64,000 nt of DNA from DASQHW01 sp038209365 (GCA_038209365.1 JBBQXS010000013.1:1-64000), one strand, 5' to 3'. Counted from the first letter of the stretch, positions 41,883-51,385 are shown. Notes: a model not told the origin generated them from the letters alone. Made by a program: numbers and translations.

Positions 41883-42263
41883 ATGCCGCTCTCGGACGAA
41901 GAGCAGAAGATCCTCCGGGAGATCGAGGCGCAGCTCAACGCGACCGATCCCGGTCTCGTGGAGCAGGTGTCGCGCACGACGCTCTATCGGCATTCGGCCC
42001 GCGTGATTCGATGGGCCGCATTCGGTCTGCTCGGCGGCTTGCTGTTGCTCGTGTTCACGTTCGCATCGAGCGTGTGGGTCGGTGCAATCGGTTTTGCAGT
42101 GATGCTCGCGTGCTCGCTGGTCATCGAGCGGCACGTGCGCAAGCTCGGCCGCGCCGGTCTCGAAACGCTGACCGGTGGTTGGCGCGCGAGTGGCGGGCTC
42201 CGCGGTGTGTTCGGTGAGCGCGGTCGCCAGTGGCGCGAGCGCTTTCGACGCGACGACTCCTGA
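41883..42263 (+). CDS. DUF3040 membrane protein
   Basis: 126 residues from ATG 41883. MPLSDEEQKILREIEAQLNA and ATDPGLVEQV are the signature N-terminus of DUF3040, common in actinobacteria near the division cluster. Two helices (WAAFGLLGGLLLLVFTFASS, GAIGFAVMLACSLVIERHV) and a basic C-terminus. Function unknown. Confidence 0.85.
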   Translation: MPLSDEEQKILREIEAQLNATDPGLVEQVSRTTLYRHSARVIRWAAFGLLGGLLLLVFTFASSVWVGAIGFAVMLACSLVIERHVRKLGRAGLETLTGGWRASGGLRGVFGERGRQWRERFRRDDS

Positions 42264-42266
42264 AAG

Positions 42267-42695
42267 GTGTCGTACACCGTCGCGCAAGCGGCGCGGCTCG
42301 CAGGTTGCACCGCCTCGCAGGTGCGTCATTGGTCGCGGTCGGATTTGGTGATCGCGTCGCTCGACAACGGTCGCTACGGATTCCGTGATCTCGTGTCGTT
42401 GCGGGTGGTGCGGTCATTGCTCGATGCCGGTCTGCCCTCGGCGCGTGTGCGCGCGGCGGTCCTGGCGCTGCGGGAGCTCGGTGACGGCGACCTCGCGGGT
42501 CTGCGTCTCATCACCGACGGACGGAACGTGTGGTCGTGCCGGGACGACGGGCAGATCCTCGATGCGCTACGACACGGGCAGCTCGCGCTGTTCGTCGCGG
42601 TGGACCGGGTCGCGGCCGACGTCGACACCGAGATCCGCGCGTTCCAGGCCGAGAAGGCCGCGTTCGTCGACGGTCTCGTGCGCCCGGCGCCGTAG
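42267..42695 (+). CDS. MerR-like DNA-binding regulator
   Basis: 142 residues from GTG 42267, AAAGG before it. YTVAQAARLAGCTASQVRHW and YGFRDLVSLRVVRSLLDAGL form the winged helix. The rest is helical with no Cys effector site, so ligand unknown. Its stop abuts the stop of the convergent transglutaminase gene with no spacer. Confidence 0.8.
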   Translation: MSYTVAQAARLAGCTASQVRHWSRSDLVIASLDNGRYGFRDLVSLRVVRSLLDAGLPSARVRAAVLALRELGDGDLAGLRLITDGRNVWSCRDDGQILDALRHGQLALFVAVDRVAADVDTEIRAFQAEKAAFVDGLVRPAP

Positions 42696-44990
42696 TCAGC
42701 CGGAGGCGCCGGCGCCGGCCACGCCACGGTTGCGACGGTCGGGACGGTCTCGGCGGCGGAGCCGTAGTCGCGTGACCCAGCGCTCGCTGCGCGTCACGTT
42801 CCGGCGGAGAGCCGCGTCGATCGCGTCGACGTGTCGCCACGCGGCGTCGGCATCTGCTCCGGAGGGCGGGTCGGCGGCGAACATCGCCGCGGTGTGCAGC
42901 CGCGCGAGGTCCATCAACGGCGGGCCGGCACCACCTGCACCATGCGCGGGCGCGTGCCGCAGCGCGAACTCGATCGACGTCGCGGCGGGACGCGGTTGCA
43001 CGCCCGCGGCGGCGAGACGTTCGAGCGCTTCGGTCCATGCCCCGAGCACACGACGGCGGGCATCCACCGCGTCACGCCGTCGTCGTGTTCGCCGCAGCGC
43101 CGCGACCAGGAGGGCGAGCAACCCGCCCGCGATGACGAGAAACGCGCCCCCGACGGCCGCGGTGAACGCGAGAAGCACGCGCGCGCCGGTCTTCCCGCCT
43201 CCGGTCGACTTCGACGCGGGCGGGTCCACTTGAATGCGGTCGGGGAGCAACCGTGCCTGGGTGTTTCCCGTTCGGGGAACGCTCGTTGCACTCGACGGCG
43301 TCGAGGTCGGCGTCGTCGCGGTCGGCGTCGTCGTCGAGGTTCGATCATCCCGGCCGCGCTGCGTCGTCGGATTGAACTGGTTCTTGGTGGGCTCGAACGC
43401 GTACCAGCCGACCTCACGGCCAAGCCAGACCTCGGGCCACGCGTGTGCGTCGTCGCCCATGACGTGGAACTTGTTGTCGTTGGGATCGAGCGCGCTCGTG
43501 TGGTAGCCGACCGCGACACGTGCCGGCAGCCCGACCGCGCGCGCCATCTCCGCGAACGCGAGCGCGAACTGCTCACAGAAGCCGCGACGCTTCGTGAGGA
43601 CGAATTCCTGCAGGGCGCGCGGCGAGCTGCCGTAGTCGACTTCCTTGTCGTACCGGAAAAGGTCACTCTGGAAGAACTGCTCGAGCGCGACGGCCTTGTC
43701 GTACGGCGCCGCTGCGTTCTGCGTCAGCACCTTCGCGTATTTGCGAATCTCGTCCGGGAAGTTGCCCGGAAGCCTCGCCTGGTCGGACTTCGCTGCGAGA
43801 TCCCCGAACGACACCGCGCGCAACTGCTCGTCCGACGGCGTGCGGACTTCGGACTCGACCGTGTACGTCAGGCCTTGAATCGATCGGTTCGTCAAGATCA
43901 GGCTCAACGACGCCGGCAGCATCGCGCTGTCGGGGAGATCGATACGGAACGGGCGGTACGCCGCGGGCAGCCAATACGGGTCCTCGGCGCCGGTCATGTG
44001 GATCGTCTGCGTCACGTGCGTCGGGCCTTCGGGCGTGCTCGGCGGTGGGAGCGAGCCGGCCGAGCGCTGGTCGCCGTGGTTGCGTTGGTACCCCCAGTTG
44101 CCGTCCGCTCCCAGGTCGTCGAGGCCGACGAGCCGCCAGTAGTAGGACTTGTCGTTGCTTGTCTCGACGACGAACATCTCCTTGTTCGCGTCACGGTTGA
44201 GCTTCGAGCGGAGCGTGAGCAATGGTGACGGCGTCGAGAGCACGCTCGATCCCGATCCCTTGCCCAGATTGCGATAGTTGATCCACGCGGCGCCGCGGGC
44301 CCCCGGGAACGTCGGGCCGAGGGCAATCGCGAACGCGATCACCATCGCGCCCGCAGCAACGCCTCCCATCGCGGCTTGCGACCGGCGACTGCGCGGCGCT
44401 TGGAACCATGTCCGGCGCGCGGTCGCCTCGGCGTGTTGCAGTGCCACGAGGTACGCGACGACGACGAGCGCGTAGCACGCCGTGGTCGGTGCCCAGCGGC
44501 CCGAACCGAGCGCCGCGATCGCGACGTACAACGCGATGCTCGGGCCGAGCGCGCCGATCGGCGCATCGAGTCGGCGCGCGATGACCTCTGTCGCGGCCGC
44601 GGCGACGAATACCGCGACGAACGAGAGCAACAGCGCGGCGCCGACCGGGCCGACGGGCACCGTTGCCGAGCGCAACGTGTGCGGCGCGCTCGCGAGATCG
44701 TGTCCGAAGTGCGAAAGCGCGGCCGCGCTCGGGATCCCGGCAAAGGTCTCCGACGGATCATCGACGATCACCGCCAACCATGTGCCGACCGCGACCGACA
44801 CGGCGGGGGCCGTCAGCAGATGCCAGCGACGATGGTGCGCGAACGCAAAGATCAACGCCGGAACGACGGCGGCGAGGACCATCGCGCCGACCCAGGACCC
44901 GCCCGCCAAGACGCGGGCGAGGCCGAGGGCGGCCGCGAGGGTCAGGCCGGCGCGGCTGACTGCGACGAAAGGGGACTGCTGCGCTGCCAT
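42696..44990 (-). CDS. membrane transglutaminase-like protein (TgpA type)
   Basis: 764 residues from ATG 44990. Seven or so N-terminal helices, then an extracytoplasmic domain with the transglutaminase triad: Cys in KRRGFCEQFALAFAEMARAV, His in MGDDAHAWPEVWL, acidic residue in WYAFEPTKNQF. A Thr-rich linker, one more helix (VLLAFTAAVGGAFLVIAGGL) and a cytoplasmic DUF4129-like tail (AARVLGAWTEALERLAAAGV-type) complete the known plan. It works with MoxR and DUF58 partners upstream; the precise reaction is not established for this family. Confidence 0.9.
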   Translation of the reverse strand: MAAQQSPFVAVSRAGLTLAAALGLARVLAGGSWVGAMVLAAVVPALIFAFAHHRRWHLLTAPAVSVAVGTWLAVIVDDPSETFAGIPSAAALSHFGHDLASAPHTLRSATVPVGPVGAALLLSFVAVFVAAAATEVIARRLDAPIGALGPSIALYVAIAALGSGRWAPTTACYALVVVAYLVALQHAEATARRTWFQAPRSRRSQAAMGGVAAGAMVIAFAIALGPTFPGARGAAWINYRNLGKGSGSSVLSTPSPLLTLRSKLNRDANKEMFVVETSNDKSYYWRLVGLDDLGADGNWGYQRNHGDQRSAGSLPPPSTPEGPTHVTQTIHMTGAEDPYWLPAAYRPFRIDLPDSAMLPASLSLILTNRSIQGLTYTVESEVRTPSDEQLRAVSFGDLAAKSDQARLPGNFPDEIRKYAKVLTQNAAAPYDKAVALEQFFQSDLFRYDKEVDYGSSPRALQEFVLTKRRGFCEQFALAFAEMARAVGLPARVAVGYHTSALDPNDNKFHVMGDDAHAWPEVWLGREVGWYAFEPTKNQFNPTTQRGRDDRTSTTTPTATTPTSTPSSATSVPRTGNTQARLLPDRIQVDPPASKSTGGGKTGARVLLAFTAAVGGAFLVIAGGLLALLVAALRRTRRRRDAVDARRRVLGAWTEALERLAAAGVQPRPAATSIEFALRHAPAHGAGGAGPPLMDLARLHTAAMFAADPPSGADADAAWRHVDAIDAALRRNVTRSERWVTRLRLRRRDRPDRRNRGVAGAGASG

Positions 44991-46132
44991 CGCAGCACGG
45001 CCTCGTTCCACGATTGGAGGAAGGGACGGTCGGGATCGTCGCGGACGACGAAGAGGCGGAAGCGCCGCGATCGCGGCACGACCGCCGAGCGCGTGGTGTT
45101 CGTGATGACGGTGAGAAGTGTGCCGCCGTCTCGCACCAGCACCCCGAGGGCGCCGGCGTCGTACGCCTGCAGGCTGCCCGTCACCGCGATCAGGGCGCTG
45201 GTGCGACGTCGAGTGGTGACGACGACCATGCGCTCGGGACCGTGGGGTTGCACGATCGCGAGCTCGTCCATGACGGTCGCGAGATGACGGCGTCCCGGCG
45301 TGCCGATCAGTGTGCCGGTGCTCCAGACGACGTCGAACGGCCTGCCCATGTGGTGCAGCGCCGTCGCGATCGACGCGCACGCCTCGACCGCGCGCTCGAA
45401 CGTGGCACGGTCGTGCGCGCCGGGCCGCACGTCGAGCATCAACAGCACCGGCGCGCGGCGCCGGGTCTCGTTCTGGCGCATCATCAGGTGCCCGCGCCGT
45501 GCCGTCGACCGCCAGTGCACGTGGCGGAGGTCGTCGCCGGGCGCGTACTCGCGAAGCGTCATGAACTCACCTGTCGGTTCGACGCGGCTCCGGACGTGGG
45601 GATGGTCGCGGTCGAGGTCGAGACCTCCGATCTCGGGTGGTGCGACGATGTCGTGCACCCGCGGATAGACGATCACTTCCTCGGCGGCGAGCACGCGTCG
45701 CGTGGTGCCGACGAGCCCGAACGGATCGGTCAGCGAGGCCCGGAGCGGCCCCACTTCGTAGCGTCCCCGACGGTCGGTGGGGAACCGATACGCGGCGCGC
45801 GCCTCTTCACCGGCACCGAGCGGCGCGAGGAGGATGCGCGCCGCCCGCCGGCCCCGATCGAAGGCGTCGGCAACCGCCAGCGTCGTGGTGCGGTGTGCGC
45901 CGGCGCGGACGAGGATGTCGACGCGTCCGTCGACGCCGACCTGCAGGCGCTCCTTGAGATCGCGTTGGGCGGTCAACGTCGGGGGGTGCGCGCGGACCCA
46001 GATGTACGCGACGACGACGAGCAGCGCGGCCGCGATGCCGAGCACGGCGAGCTGGACGAGCCCGAGCAGCCGCGAACCGACGTACAAGCCGGCCGCGGCT
46101 CCGATCAAAGACCACCCTCGGCGCGTGAGCAT
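44942..46132 (-). CDS. DUF58 protein
   Basis: 396 residues from ATG 46132. Two N-terminal helices (LIGAAAGLYVGSRLLGLVQL, AVLGIAAALLVVVAYIWVRA), a beta domain, then the DUF58 hallmark GEFMTLREYAPGDDLRHVHW RSTARRG and a vWA-like part (VLLMLDVRPGAHDRATFERA). Overlaps the transglutaminase start by 49 bases and follows moxR by 11. The three form one operon, a common bacterial MoxR-DUF58-transglutaminase set that probably handles envelope proteins. Confidence 0.9.
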   Translation of the reverse strand: MLTRRGWSLIGAAAGLYVGSRLLGLVQLAVLGIAAALLVVVAYIWVRAHPPTLTAQRDLKERLQVGVDGRVDILVRAGAHRTTTLAVADAFDRGRRAARILLAPLGAGEEARAAYRFPTDRRGRYEVGPLRASLTDPFGLVGTTRRVLAAEEVIVYPRVHDIVAPPEIGGLDLDRDHPHVRSRVEPTGEFMTLREYAPGDDLRHVHWRSTARRGHLMMRQNETRRRAPVLLMLDVRPGAHDRATFERAVEACASIATALHHMGRPFDVVWSTGTLIGTPGRRHLATVMDELAIVQPHGPERMVVVTTRRRTSALIAVTGSLQAYDAGALGVLVRDGGTLLTVITNTTRSAVVPRSRRFRLFVVRDDPDRPFLQSWNEAVLRWQRSSPLSSQSAAPA

Positions 46133-46143
46133 GTCCGGCGCGG

Positions 46144-47115
46144 CTACCCGGCGCGGGTCGCCGGGACCGGAATCGTGTCGAGGATCGACGCGAGCACGTC
46201 GGACGGATCGACCCCGCGCATCATCGCCTCGGGCGACAGGATGAGGCGGTGCTCGAGGACCGAGGCCGCGAGCACCTTGAGGTCGTCGGGAACGACGTAC
46301 GCACGGCCGATGCTCGCCGCGAGCGCACGCGATGCGCGCTGCAACGCGAGCGCGCCGCGCGGGCTGACCCCGAGCATCAGGTCCCGGTGGTGACGGGTCG
46401 CCTCGACGATGTCGACGATGTAACCGTGCAGCTCGGGCGAGACGTGAATGCGCCCGAGCTCGCGTGTCCACCCCGCGATCGTCTCGGCGTCGGTGACTGG
46501 ATCGAGCTCCTCCGCGGTGGTCGCGTCGACGCCTTGGGAGTCGAGGATCGCGATCTCGGCGTCACGGTCGGGGTAGCCGATGCGCAGGCGCAACAAGAAG
46601 CGGTCCAGCTGCGCTTCGGGCAACGGGTAGGTGCCTTCGAGCTCGACCGGGTTCTGCGTCGCGATGACCAGGAACGGTCGCGGCAACATGTACGTCTGCG
46701 CGTCGACCGTGACCTGCCGTTCTTCCATCGACTCCAGCAGCGCCGACTGGGTCTTCGGTGAGGCGCGGTTGATCTCGTCGGCGAGCACGACGTTCGCGAA
46801 CACGCCGCCCGGCCGGAACTCGAAGTCGCCGCGCGCGCGGTCCCATACCGACACACCGGTCACGTCCGAGGGCAAGAGGTCGGGGGTGAACTGCACCCGC
46901 CGCCAGGAGCCGCCGATCGAGCGCGCGATCGCCTTGGCGAGTGACGTCTTGCCGACACCGGGAACGTCTTCGATCAGAAGATGACCTTCGGAGAACAGGC
47001 ACACCAAGGACAGGTGCACGGCGCGGCGCTTGCCGCGCAGGACGCGCTCGAGCTGGGCCGCGAGCGTGTCGAAGAGGTCCTTGAAGGAATGCTCCGGGCG
47101 AGGCGCCGCTTGCAC
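46144..47115 (-). CDS. MoxR-family AAA+ ATPase
   Basis: 323 residues from GTG 47115, GGAGG 8 bases before. Walker A EDVPGVGKTSLAKAIA, Walker B ANVVLADEINRASPKTQSAL, sensor 1 VIATQNPVE, Arg finger region LDRFLLRLRIGYP. Works as a chaperone-like ATPase with its DUF58 partner. First gene of the operon; promoter presumably in the 123 bases before it shared with the divergent gene at 47239. Confidence 0.93.
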   Translation of the reverse strand: MQAAPRPEHSFKDLFDTLAAQLERVLRGKRRAVHLSLVCLFSEGHLLIEDVPGVGKTSLAKAIARSIGGSWRRVQFTPDLLPSDVTGVSVWDRARGDFEFRPGGVFANVVLADEINRASPKTQSALLESMEERQVTVDAQTYMLPRPFLVIATQNPVELEGTYPLPEAQLDRFLLRLRIGYPDRDAEIAILDSQGVDATTAEELDPVTDAETIAGWTRELGRIHVSPELHGYIVDIVEATRHHRDLMLGVSPRGALALQRASRALAASIGRAYVVPDDLKVLAASVLEHRLILSPEAMMRGVDPSDVLASILDTIPVPATRAG

Positions 47116-47238
47116 GAGATCGACCTCCGGAGGGGCGCGGCCCTTGCACGTCGAACCGTCGCCCGCCCCCGGGACAACGGCTCTTCGGGCGCCACGCTAC
47201 CGTGCTCCGCCGTGGGCGCTCCTCGCGGCGACGGAGCC

Positions 47239-47517
47239 ATGACGTACGGCGCCACCTTTTGGTTCCACGTCGTCGGCGATCTTGTTCGACGCCCCCGCCT
47301 CTGGTGGACCGCAGGCCGCCAGCTCCAGCGCATGGTCGCGCCTCGATGGTGGTCGCGCCGGCCGTTCCTGCCGCTTCCGGACGCGACCTACGTGCGCTAC
47401 CGCATGGAGACCGCGTACGGCGCCCACGCCGTGCCGCACGCCGCTGACGTCATCACGTATCTCGAATGGTGTCGTGCAGGTGAACACGCGGCGCCGCGCC
47501 GTGCCGCCCGGCACTGA
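47239..47517 (+). CDS. small conserved-looking protein
   Basis: 92 residues from ATG 47239. Trp/Arg-rich: TFWFHVVGDLVRRPRLWWTA, APRWWSRRPFLPLPDATYVR, then DVITYLEWCRAGEHAAPR. Basic aromatic composition suggests membrane-surface or nucleic-acid contact. It sits before an HNH gene; such short proteins are often found there in actinobacteria. Function unknown. Confidence 0.6.
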   Translation: MTYGATFWFHVVGDLVRRPRLWWTAGRQLQRMVAPRWWSRRPFLPLPDATYVRYRMETAYGAHAVPHAADVITYLEWCRAGEHAAPRRAARH

Positions 47518-47559
47518 CGGACGGCGCCGGTACACTGCCCGCACCGGAGGTGATCACGC

Positions 47560-48069
47560 GTGGCCCGGGCGCTCCTGCTCAATGCCAGCTTTGAGCCGTT
47601 GTGTGTCGTGCCGGCCCGGCGCGCCGTCGTGCTCGTCCTCAAGGAGAAGGCCGAGATCGTCCACCGCAACGGTGCCGAGTTCCGCTCCGAGCGACGCACT
47701 GTGCCGGTGCCGGCGGTGATCCGTCTCGTGCACTTCGTACGCGTTCCGTTCCGAGCTACCGCGCCGCTGTCCCGGCGCGCGGTCTTCGCGCGTGACGCGC
47801 ACCGCTGCCAGTACTGCGGGGGATCGGCCGAGAACCTCGACCACGTGCTGCCGCGGTCGCGCTGCGGACCGCACACGTGGGAGAACGTGGTGGCGTCGTG
47901 CCGCGCGTGCAACGCCCGCAAGGAGGACCGCCTGCCGGGGGAGTGCGGGATGACGCTGCGCCGCACCCCGGTCGCGCCCCACGCGACACGATCCCTGATC
48001 GTCTCCGCCGGCCCGATCGACCCGACCTGGCACGAGTATCTCGGCAGCGAGGAAGCGGTCTCGGCCTGA
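47560..48069 (+). CDS. HNH endonuclease
   Basis: 169 residues from GTG 47560. ALLLNASFEPLCVVPARRAV is the conserved N-terminus of this group; the HNH core is CQYCGGSAENLDHVLPRSRC then WENVVASCRACNARKEDRLP, with two CxxC zinc knuckles and LDHVLPRS. Probably a housekeeping-type nuclease of unknown target, widely found as a single gene in actinobacteria. Confidence 0.88.
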   Translation: MARALLLNASFEPLCVVPARRAVVLVLKEKAEIVHRNGAEFRSERRTVPVPAVIRLVHFVRVPFRATAPLSRRAVFARDAHRCQYCGGSAENLDHVLPRSRCGPHTWENVVASCRACNARKEDRLPGECGMTLRRTPVAPHATRSLIVSAGPIDPTWHEYLGSEEAVSA

Positions 48070-48081
48070 AGCGCGCCGCCG

Positions 48082-51000
48082 TCACTCCCCGGCGGCGCTC
48101 TCTTCCTCGGCGCTCGGCGCGATCCGTGCGAGCAGCACGGCGAGCTCGTCACGTGCCCGCTGGCGCTCGCGCCGCGCCGCATCCCGGATCTCCGCAGCAT
48201 GACGCTCGGCTTCGGCGCGAAGGTCGGCCGCGTGCTGCTCGCCCTCGGCCCGCATGCCGGCGGCCTCGCGACGGGCGGTGTCGCGTAGCTCCGAGGCATG
48301 TTGCTCGGCCGCACGGCGGAGCTCGGCGGCGTCGTGCTCGGCCTCGGCGCGGTGCCCCGCGGCGAACTGCTCGGCCTCGTCCCGCAGCCTCGCGGCCTGC
48401 CGCCCCGCCTTCTCGAGGATCTCCGCTGCGTCGAGACCCGCGAGCTCGGCGTCGCGTGATTTCTCGATCCGGTCCGCGGTCCGGGCGAGACGCTTGCGCT
48501 GCTTGGTGAGTCGCTGTTCGAGATCGGAGATCCGCTCGAACAGGTTGCCGATCAGATCGACCCGCTGCGCGTCGGCCAGCGCGGACTCCTGCACCCGCGT
48601 GCGGAGCTCCCGGGCATCCTCCTGGGCGAGCTGGCGGATGCCTTCGGCAGTGGTCAGCGCATCGCGCCGGATCGACTCCGCTTCCTGCAACGCCTGATGC
48701 CGGAGCGCTTCGGCCTCCGCTTGGGCCTGCGTGAGGAGCTCATCGGACTCGCGCCGGGCGTCCTTCGACGGGATTGCGGCGAGTGCCCGGTCGAGCTCGG
48801 TCTCCAGCTCCTCGGCGTGCGCGCCGAGCGCGTCGAGCGTGCCCTGGGTGTTCTCGAGCCGTTCTGCGAGGTCCTCGGCGTCCGCGCGGGCCTCGGTGGC
48901 GGCCGCGCGCAGCTCGTCCCGGTCATTCTCGTTGCCGGCCAGCACGCCTTCGAGACGTGTGATCTCGACGCGGGCCTCGGCCAGGTCGTTGACGGCCTGA
49001 TCGCGGCCCGCAACCGACTCGACGAGCACGGCCTCGATGCGCACGATCTCCGCTCGTGCAGTGTCGAGCTGCGCGCGCGTTTCTTCATGGCGGGCGACCT
49101 CGGTGGCGAGCGCCTCCTCGAGTCCCGCGATCTCGGACTGCGCGTCTTCGAGCTGCGCGAGTGCGTCGTCGCGGTCTCCCGTGCGCTCTGCGATTTGGGC
49201 GGCAACGGCGAGTTCCAAACGCGAGGTCTCGGCGCGGGCGTGCTCGAGCTGCGCGAGCGCGTTGTCGCGCTCTTGCGCACGCTCGCCGACCGCCCTCTCG
49301 AGACGAGCGACGTCGGCTCGCGTGGCGTCGAGCATGGCTTGCGCAGCCTCACGCTCTGCCCCGTGGCTCTCGAGCGTCGCTTCGAGACGGGCCAGCCGTT
49401 GTTGCGCGTCACCCAGCGAGGCGATTGCCTCGTCGCGCTCGGACGTCCTGCGACCGAGCATGGCCCGCGCGTCGTTGCGTTCCGCGGTGCGGTCGGCCAG
49501 CGAGGCGCGGGCGTCGTCGCGTGCCCGTGCCGCTTCGTCGCGCTCACGTTCGCGCGCGCCGGTGATCTCGCTGAAGCCGGCAGCCGCTTGCGCAAGCTGC
49601 TCCTGCACGGCCGCTTCCTGGCGACGGGAATCGTCGAGCTCGGCGCGCACGTGGTCGCGGTCGCGGCCGATCTCGGCGAGCGCGCCCTCGAGCTCGCTCA
49701 CCCGGGCACGTACGGCGTCGAGATCGCGGGTGTCGCTCTCGCGGTCCGCTTCCAGCTCCCGCAGCTCGGCCGCGCGCCGGCGGGCTTCGTCGAGTTGCGC
49801 GGCGAGTCCGTCGTGCTCGGCGTCCCGGTCGGCGACCGCGCGTTCCAACCCCTCAACGCGGGTCTCGGCGGTGGCCAGCGCCCGATCACGCTCGGCGATG
49901 CCGTGTTCGAGCTCGCCCAGCATCGACTCGAGGTCCGCGACGCGCCGGGCCAGGTCCGATGCCCGGCGTTCGCCGCGCTCGGCGTCACCGGCACGCTGCG
50001 CGAGCGACCGCTCGAGCTCGGCGATCTGCCCGGTCAACTGCGTCCGGGCCCGGTCGTGCTCGGCGATCCGCGCCTGCGCCTGGGCCAGTTCGCGTTCGAT
50101 GCCGGCGCGGTCGGCGTCGGCGTCCCGGACTCGCGTCTCGAGGCGGGCGGTGTGCTGCTGCAACTGCCCCAGCTCGGTACGCGCTTCGTTGCGTTCGGCG
50201 CCGTGGAGCTCGACGCTCGCGCGCAACGCCTCGATCTCGTCGCGGGCATGCCCGAGCGCCACCTCGAGCTCTCCCCGCCGGGCAATGGCGTCGTCGCGCT
50301 CCGCCGCGCGCCGGTCGACCTCGGAAGCCGAACCCTGCGCGGCCTCCCGGGCACGCGCCAGGTCGGCCCGAGCGGCGTCCAGCTGCTCGCGCGCCCGCTC
50401 GGCCTCGCGCTCGGCGGTCTCGCGAGCTTCTTTGATCGTGGCCAGCTCCGCACGTACCTGCTCGAGCTCGGCGTGCCAGCGTTCGGCGCGCGCGTCCGCT
50501 CGCTCGCCGGTGAGTTCGTCATCCGCGTCGGTTGTGTCATCCGGCGTGGGCGCTTGGGCTTCGGGCTCGTCGACCACGTCGACCGGTGGCTTCTCCTCGA
50601 ACTGGGCTGCGTCCTGTACCGCGTCCACGCGTTCGGGAAACGGTGGCGCTTCTTCAACCGACGATGGTGTGGGTGCCGCGTCGTGCATCGATGACGCGGC
50701 ACGGTGCATCGTAGGTGTGAGGTCGTCGCCTTCCACACGCGACAGAAACTTCTTTGCGCTGTTGAGCGGGTCGTCGCCGGGCTCGACGCCGAGCTCGCCG
50801 AGCAACACGCGGATGCGGTCGACGGTATCGCGCGCGCCGGACGCGGTGGGCGGCGCGTCGCGTGGAACGGCGCGGTGCGTTGCCGCGAACACCTCGAAGC
50901 TCTGATAACCGAGCTTGTGCAGCGCGTCGGCTTCGGCGAGGAGTGCGTCGTTGTGCTCACGACGCGCGCCTGCGGTCGCAAGGAACCGGTTCGCCTTCCG

Positions 51001-51237
51001 TTCACATTCGACGACGCGGCGGTGGAACTCCCATATCTCGAGGGCCGCGGCTTCGGGTGGCGGTGTCGTGGTGCCCGCGCGGTTCGCGGCGTCGCGGAGC
51101 GCGTCGAGCGGACCCGCGGTCGACGACGCGGGCTGGCGGGTTGCGTCAGGAGGGCCGGGCGAGGCGTCCTCCACGCCTCCATCATCGGTCACGCGCGGGT
51201 CCGCCTGAGATCGGCTCCATCCGAACCAGATCGACAT
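48082..51237 (-). CDS. 1051-residue coiled-coil protein
   Basis: From ATG 51237. Residues 1-240 are a Pro/Glu-rich head starting MSIWFGWSRSQADPRV; about 250-930 is a nearly unbroken heptad coiled coil (repeats such as ARAEIVRIEAVLVESVAGRD and QLEDAQSEIAGLEEALATEV); the end is an Ala/Glu helix with tandem 11-mers (AAELRDEAEQHAA type). No Walker motif, so not an SMC. It is divergent from mraZ with a 204-base gap, which suggests a link to division or envelope organisation. The opposite strand is open over long stretches only because of the codon pattern. No family assigned. Confidence 0.8.
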   Translation of the reverse strand: MSIWFGWSRSQADPRVTDDGGVEDASPGPPDATRQPASSTAGPLDALRDAANRAGTTTPPPEAAALEIWEFHRRVVECERKANRFLATAGARREHNDALLAEADALHKLGYQSFEVFAATHRAVPRDAPPTASGARDTVDRIRVLLGELGVEPGDDPLNSAKKFLSRVEGDDLTPTMHRAASSMHDAAPTPSSVEEAPPFPERVDAVQDAAQFEEKPPVDVVDEPEAQAPTPDDTTDADDELTGERADARAERWHAELEQVRAELATIKEARETAEREAERAREQLDAARADLARAREAAQGSASEVDRRAAERDDAIARRGELEVALGHARDEIEALRASVELHGAERNEARTELGQLQQHTARLETRVRDADADRAGIERELAQAQARIAEHDRARTQLTGQIAELERSLAQRAGDAERGERRASDLARRVADLESMLGELEHGIAERDRALATAETRVEGLERAVADRDAEHDGLAAQLDEARRRAAELRELEADRESDTRDLDAVRARVSELEGALAEIGRDRDHVRAELDDSRRQEAAVQEQLAQAAAGFSEITGARERERDEAARARDDARASLADRTAERNDARAMLGRRTSERDEAIASLGDAQQRLARLEATLESHGAEREAAQAMLDATRADVARLERAVGERAQERDNALAQLEHARAETSRLELAVAAQIAERTGDRDDALAQLEDAQSEIAGLEEALATEVARHEETRAQLDTARAEIVRIEAVLVESVAGRDQAVNDLAEARVEITRLEGVLAGNENDRDELRAAATEARADAEDLAERLENTQGTLDALGAHAEELETELDRALAAIPSKDARRESDELLTQAQAEAEALRHQALQEAESIRRDALTTAEGIRQLAQEDARELRTRVQESALADAQRVDLIGNLFERISDLEQRLTKQRKRLARTADRIEKSRDAELAGLDAAEILEKAGRQAARLRDEAEQFAAGHRAEAEHDAAELRRAAEQHASELRDTARREAAGMRAEGEQHAADLRAEAERHAAEIRDAARRERQRARDELAVLLARIAPSAEEESAAGE

Positions 51238-51296
51238 GGTGAGCCTCCCGGTCGACGGCGGACGAGCACGCGGGCGTCATGCGTGCCGACTGCAGT

Positions 51297-51328
51297 GCGG
51301 CGAACTGCAGGGGGAACTGCAGGGGGAA
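51297..51328 (+). repeat. 12-base tandem repeat upstream of mraZ
   Basis: AACTGCAGGGGG repeated twice with a partial third unit (preceded by GGCG, followed by AAACG). It lies just before the -35 box of the mraZ promoter. Confidence 0.55.
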
Positions 51329-51331
51329 ACG

Positions 51332-51361
51332 TTGACGCCGTGGAGGATTGTGTCATAGGGT
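51332..51361 (+). promoter_or_regulatory. mraZ promoter
   Basis: TTGACG (51332-51337) and TAGGGT (51356-51361) with an 18-base spacer fit sigma-70 type -35/-10 boxes. The -10 touches the first MraZ repeat. Assignment by eye. Confidence 0.4.
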
Positions 51362-51385
51362 GGTGCCCAGTGGTGGAAAGGGGAG
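51361..51385 (+). promoter_or_regulatory. MraZ-binding repeats
   Basis: TGGTG, TGGTG and GGGAG occur with an exact 10-base period (51361, 51371, 51381). This is the arrangement of the TGGGN-type direct repeats that MraZ binds in front of its own gene. Located 57 bases before the mraZ start. Confidence 0.6.

Noticed and set aside
42831..45287. Plus-strand frames of 300-460 codons
   Set aside because: Antisense to the transglutaminase and DUF58 genes, whose motifs are unambiguous.
48697..50905. Long open frames (665 and 622 codons) on the plus strand
   Set aside because: They are antisense to the heptad-repeat coiled-coil gene; the GC-rich codon pattern keeps the other strand open, and the translations are low-complexity with no domain.
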